Assembly (NCBI RefSeq): GCF_024460475.1
Contig: NZ_JANFYN010000006.1
Location: 12,141-76,140, forward strand
Length of the DNA: 64,000 nucleotides
From: Holdemanella sp. MSK.7.32
Lineage (GTDB): Bacteria > Bacillota_I > Bacilli_A > Erysipelotrichales > Erysipelotrichaceae
Direction of reading: 5' to 3'
The first letter of the stretch is position 1. Each line of letters begins with the position of its first letter. Under the pieces are notes generated by a model. That model searched no databases and was not told the DNA's origin. It saw only the letters and a program-made list of their open reading frames with translations. Positions 24,252 through 32,428 of this stretch are shown in pieces. Made by a program: the position numbers and the translations under genes.

Positions 24252-24324
24252 TTAGCACTTAAGTGTTGACAGTGCCAAAAATGGTGTTATACTATCATTA
24301 GCAATCATAAAGAGTGAGTGCTAA
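24252..24324 (+). promoter_or_regulatory. clpB promoter with two CIRCE-like operators
   Basis: 24252-24278 is TTAGCACTT-N9-CAGTGCCAA and 24298-24324 is TTAGCAATC-N9-GAGTGCTAA; both are near matches to CIRCE. TTGACA (24266-24271) and TATACT (24288-24293) form the promoter with a 16-bp spacer. The first operator covers the -35 and the second lies just after the -10, exactly as at hsp20. This implies HrcA control of clpB, which in many Firmicutes is instead controlled by CtsR. Confidence 0.85.
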
Positions 24325-24344
24325 GTACAAGGAGGTGCTTATTT

Positions 24345-26897
24345 ATGAATATCGATCAAATGTCAGAGCGTTTGCAGAAGATTTTAATGGATGCCATTAA
24401 TTTGGCAAAATCCAACCAACATCCAAGTGTAGATACTGTGGATATGTTGGAAACGATTTTTAAGGATGATGTATTGGACGGCTTGTTTGAGCGTATTGGC
24501 TTGGATAAAAGTCGTGCTTTACAGATGGTTCAACAAGAATCGAATCGTGTCGCAAAGAGCTCAACAAGTAATATAAATTTATCCAATGAAGTGCAGAAAT
24601 CGTTTGAAGATGCACAAAACTGGGCGAGTCAGCATGATGAAACTTATCTTTCTGTAGCTAGTGTATTTTTAGCTTTATTGTTTAATCGTTCTTATATTTC
24701 TAAAGAATTGGTAAGAACTTTTAACTTGAATAAAGATACTTGCTACAAGGCTGAATTAGAGCGTCGTAATGGTAAAAAATTTGATACGCCAAATTCAGAA
24801 GAGAATGTAGAAGCTTTAAAGAAATATGGTCGTGATCTAGTTCAGGATGTGCGTGATGGTAAGATTGATCCAATTATTGGACGTGATGATGAAATTCGTC
24901 GTGTTATGCAGATTTTATCTCGTAAGACAAAGAACAACCCTGTCTTGATTGGTGAGCCAGGTGTTGGTAAAACAGCCGTTGTTGAAGGGATCGCATGGCG
25001 TATTATGAAGGGTGATGTGCCTGAGTCATTAAAAGAGAAACGCTTGATTGAATTGGATATGGGATCTTTGATTGCCGGTGCTAAGTATCGTGGTGAATTT
25101 GAGGAGCGTTTAAAATCCATTTTGGATGAAGTAAAAAAATCGGATGGACAAATCATCTTGTTTATTGATGAAATTCATAACTTGGTTGGTGCAGGTAAAA
25201 CCGAAGGTAGTATGGATGCGGCTAACTTATTAAAGCCAATGTTAGCTCGTGGTGAACTACATTGTATTGGTGCAACAACTTTCAATGAATATCGTAAATA
25301 TATTGAAAAAGATGCGGCTTTAGAGCGTCGTTTCCAAAAAGTACAAGTTGCTCAGCCAAGTGTAGAGGATACAATCAGTATTTTGCGTGGATTAAAAGAT
25401 CGTTTTGAAAGCTTTCATGGTGTACGTATTTTGGATGAAGCTTTAATTGCGGCGGCTACTATGTCCGATCGTTATATCACAGATCGTTTCTTACCAGATA
25501 AGGCCATTGACTTAGTGGATGAGGCTTGTGCTACGTTAAAGGTTGAAATGGAAAGTATGCCTCAAGAGTTGGATGAATTACAGCGTAAGATTTTACAACT
25601 TCAAATTGAAAAGACTTCTCTACAAAAAGAAGAAGATAAAAGAGCGGTTGAGCGTCGTGAAGAAATTGAAAGTGAATTGGCTTCTTTACAATCAAAGCGT
25701 GATGAAATGCATTCTAAGTGGGAAGACGAAAAACGTGGCTTGGCTAATGAAAAAGAGGATAAACAACGTTTGGAGAAAGCTCGTTTGGATTTAGAGCAAG
25801 CGCGTAATGAAGCTCGTTATGAAGATGCTGCTAAACTTCAATATGGCACGATTCCAGAATTAGAGGATCGTATTCAAAAAGAGCAGGCAAGTCAAAAAGA
25901 GGATGCTTTGATCCAAGAAACGGTCAATGAAGAATTGATTGCGAAAATCGTTTCTAGATGGACAGGCGTTGAAGTGACTCGTTTGGTTGCTTCTGAAAGA
26001 GATAAATTATTGAATTTGAAGGAAGAACTTGAAAAACGTGTTGTTGGTCAAAATGAAGCTCTAGAACTTGTAACAGATGCAATCTTACGTTCTAAAGCAC
26101 AGATTCAAGATGAGAATCGTCCAATTGGATCGTTCATGTTCTTAGGGCCAACTGGTGTTGGTAAAACGGAGGTTGCCAAGGCTTTGGCTGAACAGTTATT
26201 TGATGATGAAAGACATATTGTGCGTATTGATATGAGTGAATACATGGAAAAACACAGTGTGGCACGATTAATTGGTGCTCCTCCTGGATATGTAGGATAC
26301 GATGAGGGAGGTCAATTAACGGAGGCTGTTCGTCGTAATCCATATAGTATTGTCTTGTTTGATGAAATCGAAAAGGCGCATCCAGATGTATTCAATGTGT
26401 TACTTCAAATTCTTGATGATGGTCGTATTACAGACTCGAAAGGTGTTACGGTAGATTTTAAGAATACAATTATTATCTTAACATCTAACTTAGGTAGCCA
26501 ATATGCCTTTGAATCTGGTGATGTACATGATAAATATATGGAAGAAGTAAAGCGTCATTTTAAACCAGAATTCATTAATCGTATCGATGAAATTATAGTG
26601 TTTAACGCATTAGATGATTCAGCCTTTATTAAGATTGCCCACAAGTTTGTCGGCTTGCTACAAAAGCGATTGGCTCAACGTGACATTACATTGAATGTAA
26701 GTGATGCTGTGTATAATCAGATCGCAAAGATGGGTGTTGATCCAGTGTATGGTGCTCGTCCTATGAAGCGTTATATTCAAAGAAATCTTGAAACACAGAT
26801 TGCCAAGGAAATGATTAAGACTGGCGCTATGCAAGGGGATGTAATCAATGTAGATTGTCATAATGGCGAGTATACATTTGATATTCAAGGAAGATAG
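24345..26897 (+). CDS. clpB: ClpB disaggregase
   Basis: An 850-residue hexameric AAA+ disaggregase that works with DnaK and small heat-shock proteins. The Clp N domain occupies about 1-145. The first AAA domain has GEPGVGKTA and LFIDEIHNLVGAG. The middle coiled coil (about 400-520) is rich in Glu/Lys/Arg, and is the M domain that separates ClpB from ClpA/ClpC. The second AAA domain has GPTGVGKTE, VLFDEIEKAHPDV and the GARPMKR sensor-2 motif. The ATG at 24345 follows AAGGAGGTG. Its promoter shares the paired CIRCE design with hsp20. Confidence 0.97.
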   Translation: MNIDQMSERLQKILMDAINLAKSNQHPSVDTVDMLETIFKDDVLDGLFERIGLDKSRALQMVQQESNRVAKSSTSNINLSNEVQKSFEDAQNWASQHDETYLSVASVFLALLFNRSYISKELVRTFNLNKDTCYKAELERRNGKKFDTPNSEENVEALKKYGRDLVQDVRDGKIDPIIGRDDEIRRVMQILSRKTKNNPVLIGEPGVGKTAVVEGIAWRIMKGDVPESLKEKRLIELDMGSLIAGAKYRGEFEERLKSILDEVKKSDGQIILFIDEIHNLVGAGKTEGSMDAANLLKPMLARGELHCIGATTFNEYRKYIEKDAALERRFQKVQVAQPSVEDTISILRGLKDRFESFHGVRILDEALIAAATMSDRYITDRFLPDKAIDLVDEACATLKVEMESMPQELDELQRKILQLQIEKTSLQKEEDKRAVERREEIESELASLQSKRDEMHSKWEDEKRGLANEKEDKQRLEKARLDLEQARNEARYEDAAKLQYGTIPELEDRIQKEQASQKEDALIQETVNEELIAKIVSRWTGVEVTRLVASERDKLLNLKEELEKRVVGQNEALELVTDAILRSKAQIQDENRPIGSFMFLGPTGVGKTEVAKALAEQLFDDERHIVRIDMSEYMEKHSVARLIGAPPGYVGYDEGGQLTEAVRRNPYSIVLFDEIEKAHPDVFNVLLQILDDGRITDSKGVTVDFKNTIIILTSNLGSQYAFESGDVHDKYMEEVKRHFKPEFINRIDEIIVFNALDDSAFIKIAHKFVGLLQKRLAQRDITLNVSDAVYNQIAKMGVDPVYGARPMKRYIQRNLETQIAKEMIKTGAMQGDVINVDCHNGEYTFDIQGR

Positions 26898-26914
26898 TGA
26901 AATATCTTCCTTTC
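26887..26914 (+). terminator. clpB terminator
   Basis: AAGGAAGATA (26887-26896) pairs with TATCTTCCTT (26903-26912), followed by a T-rich stretch. The stem contains the clpB stop codon. Confidence 0.8.
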
Positions 26915-26955
26915 TTTTCTTGTTTGGAGGTATAATAGTTTCAGGAAGTGATGTT

Positions 26956-27690
26956 ATGTCTTTAAAAGATTGGATTCAAGAAAGTAATAATATAGTATTT
27001 TTTGGTGGTGCTGGAGTGTCTACAGAAAGTAATATTCCAGATTTTCGTAGTGACAATGGATTATATAAAAAGAAGTATCCATATCCGGCTGAGATTATGT
27101 TGTCACATAGTTTTTATTTAAGTCATCCTAAAGAATTCTTTGATTTTTACTTTAATCAGATGATTTATCCAGATGCCCAACCGAATAAGGCGCATTATGC
27201 TCTTTCAAAGCTTGAAAAAATGGGAAAGCTAAAAGGGATTGTGACACAGAATATTGATGGCTTACATCAGATGGCAGGTTCTAAAAAGGTCTATGAATTA
27301 CATGGAAGTGTTTTAAGAAATACTTGTACGCATTGTCAAACAAAATATTCTCTAGAGGATATGATGAAACTAAGAGATAATGAAGGTATTCCTAGATGTA
27401 GCAAGTGTGGTGCCATCATTAAGCCAGATGTTGTTTTGTATGAAGAAGGCTTAGATGAATATACATTGTATTCGGCTATTCATGCGATTGAGCAGGCAGA
27501 TCTTTTAATTGTAGGTGGTACAAGTCTTGTTGTATATCCTGCGGCTGGTTTAATTAACTATTTTCATGGCAAACATTTGGTTTTGATCAATAAAGATAGT
27601 ACGAATATGGATTCAAAGGCGGATCTTGTGATTCATGATTCGATTGGTAAGGTTTTAGATGATTCACTATGTGAAGTTTATGTGAAATAA
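26956..27690 (+). CDS. cobB: Sirtuin NAD-dependent protein deacylase
   Basis: Removes acyl groups from lysines using NAD. A 244-residue SIR2 protein with FFGGAGVSTESNIPDFRS (NAD-binding GAGxSxxxxIPDFR), TQNIDGLHQMAG (QNxD) and the catalytic His in ELHGSV. A four-Cys zinc site is present (CTHCQ and CSKCG). GGTSLVVYPA and LINKD complete the NAD pocket. The ATG at 26956 has AGGAAGTG upstream and TATAAT at 26931-26936 as a likely -10. The acyl specificity is not visible from sequence. Confidence 0.94.
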   Translation: MSLKDWIQESNNIVFFGGAGVSTESNIPDFRSDNGLYKKKYPYPAEIMLSHSFYLSHPKEFFDFYFNQMIYPDAQPNKAHYALSKLEKMGKLKGIVTQNIDGLHQMAGSKKVYELHGSVLRNTCTHCQTKYSLEDMMKLRDNEGIPRCSKCGAIIKPDVVLYEEGLDEYTLYSAIHAIEQADLLIVGGTSLVVYPAAGLINYFHGKHLVLINKDSTNMDSKADLVIHDSIGKVLDDSLCEVYVK

Positions 27691-27699
27691 ACACTAAAC

Positions 27700-27734
27700 T
27701 TGAAATTTAGACATAAATAAACTAAAATTTTATC
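27700..27734 (+). promoter_or_regulatory. cysE promoter, leaderless arrangement
   Basis: TTGAAA (27700-27705), 17-bp spacer, TAAAAT (27723-27728), then six bases and the ATG at 27735. No ribosome-binding sequence is available, so the transcript should begin at or next to the start codon. Confidence 0.7.
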
Positions 27735-28274
27735 ATGTCAGAAAGAAACAAGAAATCTTTTATCCGTGATGGATTATATAACATAGAAAGAACAATGCAG
27801 TTAGATCCGGCAGCACATTCAAAATGGGAAGTGTTTTGGTTGTATCCACATATTAAGGCAATTGGTTTACATCGTATTGCCCATTGGTTTTGGGTGCATA
27901 ATCATACATTTATTGCGCGTTGGGTAAGCAATCGAGCAAGGCATTGGACAGGAATTGAAATTCACCCTGGTGCTGTGATTGGTCGTGGCTTGATGATTGA
28001 TCATGGTATGGGAGTTGTGATTGGTGAAACGGCAATTATCGGGGATGATTGTCAGCTTTATCATGGTGTCACACTTGGTGGTACAGGAAAGCAACATGTC
28101 AAAAGACATCCAACTTTAGAGAATGGTGTATATATTGGCTGTGGCGCAAAATGTTTAGGAAATATCACTTTGAAAAAGGGGTGTCGTGTAGGGGCAAATG
28201 CGGTCGTCTTAAAAGATGTTCCTGAAGGGGCAACTGCAGTAGGTATTCCTGCAAGAATAGTAGAGAAGAAATAG
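27735..28274 (+). CDS. cysE: Serine O-acetyltransferase
   Basis: Makes O-acetylserine from serine and acetyl-CoA for cysteine synthesis. A 179-residue left-handed beta-helix enzyme of the short form found in Firmicutes. Conserved blocks are GIEIHPGAVIGRGLMIDHG (catalytic Asp-His) and GVTLGGTGK. The acetyl-CoA-binding hexapeptide coils GCGAKCLGNI and VGANAVVLKDVP come next, with the end GIPARIV. No cysK is adjacent. Its mRNA appears leaderless (see 27700-27734). Eight bases separate it from the following membrane-protein gene. Confidence 0.94.
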   Translation: MSERNKKSFIRDGLYNIERTMQLDPAAHSKWEVFWLYPHIKAIGLHRIAHWFWVHNHTFIARWVSNRARHWTGIEIHPGAVIGRGLMIDHGMGVVIGETAIIGDDCQLYHGVTLGGTGKQHVKRHPTLENGVYIGCGAKCLGNITLKKGCRVGANAVVLKDVPEGATAVGIPARIVEKK

Positions 28275-28282
28275 GTGGTTGT

Positions 28283-29590
28283 ATGTGGAAATATCGTTGT
28301 AAATCCCATTTAATAGCTTTAGTTATAGCTTTTTTAGTTGGACTTTGCTTAAGTGCGGTTGTATTTGCAAGTGGTATAGATATGAGTTCGGATATGTTGT
28401 CGAGTTCATTAAGTTCTGTGCCAGGTGTAGATACAGAATCACTGAAACAGGTTTTAACGTATCTACAAAATAATATGTGGATCTTATATGTGGGTGATGC
28501 CTTATTGATTTCAGGAATCATCAATATCATTTATATTGGACAATATGTAACATCACGATTCAACATCAGCCCATGGATCGTTATGTGTTTGATTTTCTTT
28601 TTACCTGAATACATGATCTATATAGGTGCCATCTTGGTTGTGCCTGCATTTGTTGTATGTATTTATGGAATGTTAAGTTTACGTAAAAACATTTCGAAAG
28701 AACGTCGCGAATTTAATTTTACAAGTGATGATGAATTGGTTCGTATGTATAAGATTCATCATGAATTGGATGAGTCTTATAAGGATCTCGCAAAGACTTG
28801 TCGTAAAAATGTGCGTAAATTAACAGGTATTTATGCGTTAGGTATTGTTGCCCTATTTGCGATTTTAATTGCCGTGAATAACATGATGCTTCTAGCTGTA
28901 TTGTTGATGTTCTACTTATTTGCGTTTAATTTAGTGTTACGTTATCGTGCTGTATCACTTTTACCAATCACAAAATTATTATATGAAGATTGTAATCCTG
29001 AGGCTTGTGCGAGTGCCATTATTTACTATTGCACAAATTCAAAGGGACATACACGTTTGAGCCAGCACACATTGCTTGCACAATGCTTGATTTATTTAAA
29101 TGATGCTGAACTTGCTCAAGATGTATTGATCAGCTATCCACGTAAGGATGCATCGAGTTCTTTACAATATTGGTCATTGATGTCTTACATCTATTATATG
29201 TTGAAAGATGAAGAGGCTTTATCTCGTTGTAAAGAAGAGGCACAAAATATTCGTCTTCATTATGGACGTGCGGGTGTCATGATTCAAAGTGAAGAAATGG
29301 CGGCCATTGAAAATAAAATCCATCTAATGGATGGGGATTTGAATACCTGTAAGAAATATTATTTACAAGGTCTACAAAGAGCGAATTTTCCTTTCCAGCA
29401 AGTAGATTCATGTTACTACATTGCTCTGATTTCATTTGTAGAAGAAGATTATAAATTGGCTCGCTTGTATTTTGAAAAAGTACTTGAGCTCGGAAATCGT
29501 ATGTATTTTGTGAAAAAAGCGAAAAACTATTTAGATAAGATTGAAAAGATCAATCCTGAAACATCCAGTGATGAAGTAGAATATTCGTAG
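28283..29590 (+). CDS. Multi-pass membrane protein with C-terminal TPR-like domain
   Basis: A 435-residue protein, family not recognised. The N-terminal part has a TM near 10-30, two more near 70-130, and a pair near 180-225 (GIYALGIVALFAILIAV and LLAVLLMFYLFAF). The C-terminal half (about 240-425) is cytoplasmic, helical and repeat-like, with YYLQGLQRA, DSCYYIALISFVEEDYKLARLYFEKVLELG resembling tetratricopeptide units (the last run is split over about 30 residues). AGGTGG precedes the ATG. The 3' end overlaps a convergent gene by 41 bases. Confidence 0.68.
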   Translation: MWKYRCKSHLIALVIAFLVGLCLSAVVFASGIDMSSDMLSSSLSSVPGVDTESLKQVLTYLQNNMWILYVGDALLISGIINIIYIGQYVTSRFNISPWIVMCLIFFLPEYMIYIGAILVVPAFVVCIYGMLSLRKNISKERREFNFTSDDELVRMYKIHHELDESYKDLAKTCRKNVRKLTGIYALGIVALFAILIAVNNMMLLAVLLMFYLFAFNLVLRYRAVSLLPITKLLYEDCNPEACASAIIYYCTNSKGHTRLSQHTLLAQCLIYLNDAELAQDVLISYPRKDASSSLQYWSLMSYIYYMLKDEEALSRCKEEAQNIRLHYGRAGVMIQSEEMAAIENKIHLMDGDLNTCKKYYLQGLQRANFPFQQVDSCYYIALISFVEEDYKLARLYFEKVLELGNRMYFVKKAKNYLDKIEKINPETSSDEVEYS

Positions 29591-30065
29591 TAAATGAAAA
29601 ATAGATTTCGCAAAAGCCAGTAATGTGGCCAAACATAAATGTGAACACAAAACTCAATCCAATGTTGATAAAAAACAGGATTGAGTTTTTATTTAAGTGA
29701 ACCGGAATATAAAGAAACCATTCAAGGATAAACCAGGCTACAAAAAGAATGGAAAGCCATACGTGAAGGTCTTTTAAAAGTGTTATATCGTTATAGGGAA
29801 TACTACATGAAAGAATCATGCCTAAACAGATTAGGGCATGATTTTTTTTATTGTAATTTACGTTATATTTCTCCCATATTTTTTTTGAATAATAATAAAA
29901 TCCAATGGCTGAACTAAAGGCCCATAGAAATAAATATATGGGGTGATGTAGTTGATTTCCTATATAAGTCTGATTGTCATAGAAGACGTCAATCCAGCAA
30001 AATGGAAGGAAATTCAGGATGGCTTGGATTAAATAAACGTGAATATATGTTATAAATTTCATCAT
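29550..30065 (-). CDS. Small polytopic membrane protein of unknown function
   Basis: A 171-residue very hydrophobic protein with about five membrane segments. Examples are FITYIHVYLIQAILNFLPF, IYLFLWAFSSAIGFYYY and LSILFVAWFILEWFLYI, plus FINIGLSFVFTFMFGHI near the C-terminus. I do not recognise a family. It starts with two ATG codons (30065 and 30062) directly after a promoter, with no ribosome site, so the mRNA should be leaderless. It is convergent with and overlaps the TPR membrane protein by 41 bases. Confidence 0.6.
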   Translation of the reverse strand: MMKFITYIHVYLIQAILNFLPFCWIDVFYDNQTYIGNQLHHPIYLFLWAFSSAIGFYYYSKKIWEKYNVNYNKKNHALICLGMILSCSIPYNDITLLKDLHVWLSILFVAWFILEWFLYIPVHLNKNSILFFINIGLSFVFTFMFGHITGFCEIYFSFTTNILLHHWMFQD

Positions 30066-30100
30066 TTTTTCATTTTAGACAAAAAAACTCAAAAAATCAA
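30066..30100 (-). promoter_or_regulatory. leaderless promoter of the small membrane protein
   Basis: On the minus strand: TTGATT (30100-30095), 17-bp spacer, TAAAAT (30077-30072), six bases, ATG (30065). The spacing is identical to the cysE promoter. Confidence 0.65.
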
Positions 30101-30165
30101 AAAAATAATGAAAGTTTTCTGGAAAAAGTGCTAAAAAAAACGTTTAAGAGTATGGAGGTGATGAG

Positions 30166-31122
30166 ATGTCCGAATGGATTGAACAAGATCACATGGATGA
30201 AAACCACTTGTATGTTCATTTGAAAAATCCAGAATTACTCGACCTATCCATTTTTGATCGATTATCGAACGATGATTTTTGTCTGCCTTGTATGTTGACG
30301 AACGAAAAAACGGCATCGATGGTGTATGCGATAGAAGGCTATATTCCTTTACATGATTTTTTAAGTCAGTATGTGTTTGAAAAAGAAGAAGGCTATATAT
30401 TCTTGCATCAGTTATTTGAACAAGCCATCGCATCCAATCGCAATAAACCAGTTCTATTTGACCCAGACTACGTATTTGTCTCTAGTTTTGGAGACCGCTT
30501 TGCGTTTGTCGTGGTGCCCATTCAAATATCAAACTGGATGTTTCAAAAGGTTATGTCAGAAAAATGGGTGGAGTACATCGCAAAAACAATGCAGACTACA
30601 ACCGCTTTTGAAATCCCTGGATTTTTATTGAAGTTTTTAAAGAGTGCTGAGTTTAGTTTACCCAATCTTGTCTTAGGTCTGGATAATATACGAAATTTAT
30701 ATTATCCGAAAAAGTTTTCTTTCTTTAAAAACAAGAGAATGCAGACATTTAAAGTCAAAGAACCCATACAAGCTTTCCATAAAGAGAAGCCTGTTGAATC
30801 TGTTTTGGAAGAAAAAACACAGCTTTTACAAGTAAAAGTAGATTTTTATGCCTACCTATTATGCGATCAGGAAAAATATGCATTGTGCAATGAAATCAAT
30901 CTAGTGGGAAGAGCGATGGTATGTGATGTCCGTATACAGGATGCGAGTATATCTTTAAAACATGCCAAGATCGTATGTGAAAATGATCGGTACTATATAC
31001 AAGATCTAAAGAGTACGAATAAGACGTATCTGAACGAAAAAGAAGTGAAACGTAAGATGCGATTAAAAGATGGCATGACGATACGATTTGGTGATGTCGT
31101 GTGTGAATTTAAAGAACAATAG
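30166..31122 (+). CDS. FHA-domain protein (T7-like locus, N-terminal DUF6382-like region)
   Basis: A 318-residue cytoplasmic protein. Residues about 1-180 resemble the DUF6382-type region found before FHA domains in Firmicutes; a linker (about 185-225) is basic. The C-terminal FHA domain (about 245-318) has NLVGRAMVCDVRIQDASIS, HAKIVCENDRYYIQDL and STNKTYLNEKEV, with the Gly-Arg, Ser and Asn-Lys-Thr positions that bind phosphothreonine. GGAGGTGATG precedes the ATG. It opens the type VII-like operon and probably reads phosphorylation by the kinase-fold protein encoded next, or docks on EssC. Confidence 0.8.
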   Translation: MSEWIEQDHMDENHLYVHLKNPELLDLSIFDRLSNDDFCLPCMLTNEKTASMVYAIEGYIPLHDFLSQYVFEKEEGYIFLHQLFEQAIASNRNKPVLFDPDYVFVSSFGDRFAFVVVPIQISNWMFQKVMSEKWVEYIAKTMQTTTAFEIPGFLLKFLKSAEFSLPNLVLGLDNIRNLYYPKKFSFFKNKRMQTFKVKEPIQAFHKEKPVESVLEEKTQLLQVKVDFYAYLLCDQEKYALCNEINLVGRAMVCDVRIQDASISLKHAKIVCENDRYYIQDLKSTNKTYLNEKEVKRKMRLKDGMTIRFGDVVCEFKEQ

Positions 31123-32428
31123 ATATAAGGTCATACATACCTATAATGCCAATGTTTATCGTGTTATGGATGAATTGAGTACGTGTGTTTATATTTTAAA
31201 AATCTGTCCAGATTATGAAACAAAACGATATAAACATCAATTTAAAACAGAGATCAATGTGCTCTCTAACTTAAATTCGATCCATGTCCCTAGCTTGATC
31301 ACTTGTTTTGAAGAAGACTTTGCACAATGTTTTGTCGAAACGTATATTCCAGGAATCAACGCAAGACAATACTTTCAAAACCATCGTTGTTTATTCAAAA
31401 AGTATCGCTTGCTAATTGATGTTTTAAAAGTCCTGCAAGATCTGCATCAGATTGGCTATCTCTATATTGATTTAAAACTTGAAAATATTATTTATTATCA
31501 GAACCATTTTTATTTAATTGATTTTAACGCATGTATTGAAAATCACTCGCATGTGGCAGTGATGGCTTCAAAATCCAATTGTGCACCTGAATTATTAACA
31601 TTGATTGAAAAAGATATTCGTTGTGATATCTATGCACTTGGTTCTTTGATTCAAGAACTTTTCGGCATAAGTATGATGCCCATAGTTCTTTTGTGTCATC
31701 AAAAACAAGAGCGAAGAATATCTCGATTATCCACATTTAAGAACTTGATTTTTATACATATCATCATTCGAATCTTGCTTGTACTTTCTATATGTATTCT
31801 GTCTGTCTTCCGTACAAGTCCAAAAAGTGTCTTTGATGCGTACTACACCCATCATCAAATTGCCTTATTTGAAAAAGCGTATAAAGAGTCTGATAAAAAA
31901 GATCGTTTATATACGTGGATCTCTAATGGATGGATCTTGGATGAAGTATATGTCAATGAACAGGCATCTTTATTTTTAATGGAGGAGGCAATAGCGACAA
32001 AAGATGCTACTTTGATTCGATATGTATATGATCGTGTTTCTTTAGATAAATGGCCAGAGCTTCAAGCACTTGTGTTGGTGTATTTAAATCCGGATGCCAC
32101 ACATATTGATACGTGTATTGAGCTGGTTAATTCAAATAACTTGCTTCTAAAAGATAAATTGAACGTTTTAAATCAATGTCTTCAGTTTGGTTTGCATAAA
32201 GAAATTAAAATTTCGATTCAACCGATTAAAGAATGGATTGAAAGTATAAATCCAGAGACATTAAAAACGTATCAAGCCGAATTTGAAAATTTAGGATGTA
32301 ATTACTTGGAATATGTACTTTTATTACGAAATAAGGAGAGTGAAAATATGGAAATTCCAGTGGTTTTTATTGACAATTTAAAAAGTGAAAGATGGAAAGA
32401 TCTTTATGAATTTTGGAGGAGCCTATGA
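31094..32428 (+). CDS. EssB/YukC-like membrane protein with kinase-fold N-terminus
   Basis: A 444-residue protein in three parts. Residues about 8-200 have a protein-kinase fold: Lys in YILKICPDYE, YLYIDLKLENIIYY where HRDLKPEN is usual, FYLIDFNAC for the DFG segment, and CAPELL. A membrane segment follows near 220-243 (FIHIIIRILLVLSICILSVF), then a helical domain of about 200 residues. This matches EssB/YukC, the type VII core subunit. Unlike the classic pseudokinase, the Asp, Lys and Asn of the catalytic loop are kept. The ATG at 31094 lies inside the FHA gene; the start is uncertain, as a GTG at 31103 is possible. Confidence 0.72.
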   Translation: MSCVNLKNNRYKVIHTYNANVYRVMDELSTCVYILKICPDYETKRYKHQFKTEINVLSNLNSIHVPSLITCFEEDFAQCFVETYIPGINARQYFQNHRCLFKKYRLLIDVLKVLQDLHQIGYLYIDLKLENIIYYQNHFYLIDFNACIENHSHVAVMASKSNCAPELLTLIEKDIRCDIYALGSLIQELFGISMMPIVLLCHQKQERRISRLSTFKNLIFIHIIIRILLVLSICILSVFRTSPKSVFDAYYTHHQIALFEKAYKESDKKDRLYTWISNGWILDEVYVNEQASLFLMEEAIATKDATLIRYVYDRVSLDKWPELQALVLVYLNPDATHIDTCIELVNSNNLLLKDKLNVLNQCLQFGLHKEIKISIQPIKEWIESINPETLKTYQAEFENLGCNYLEYVLLLRNKESENMEIPVVFIDNLKSERWKDLYEFWRSL

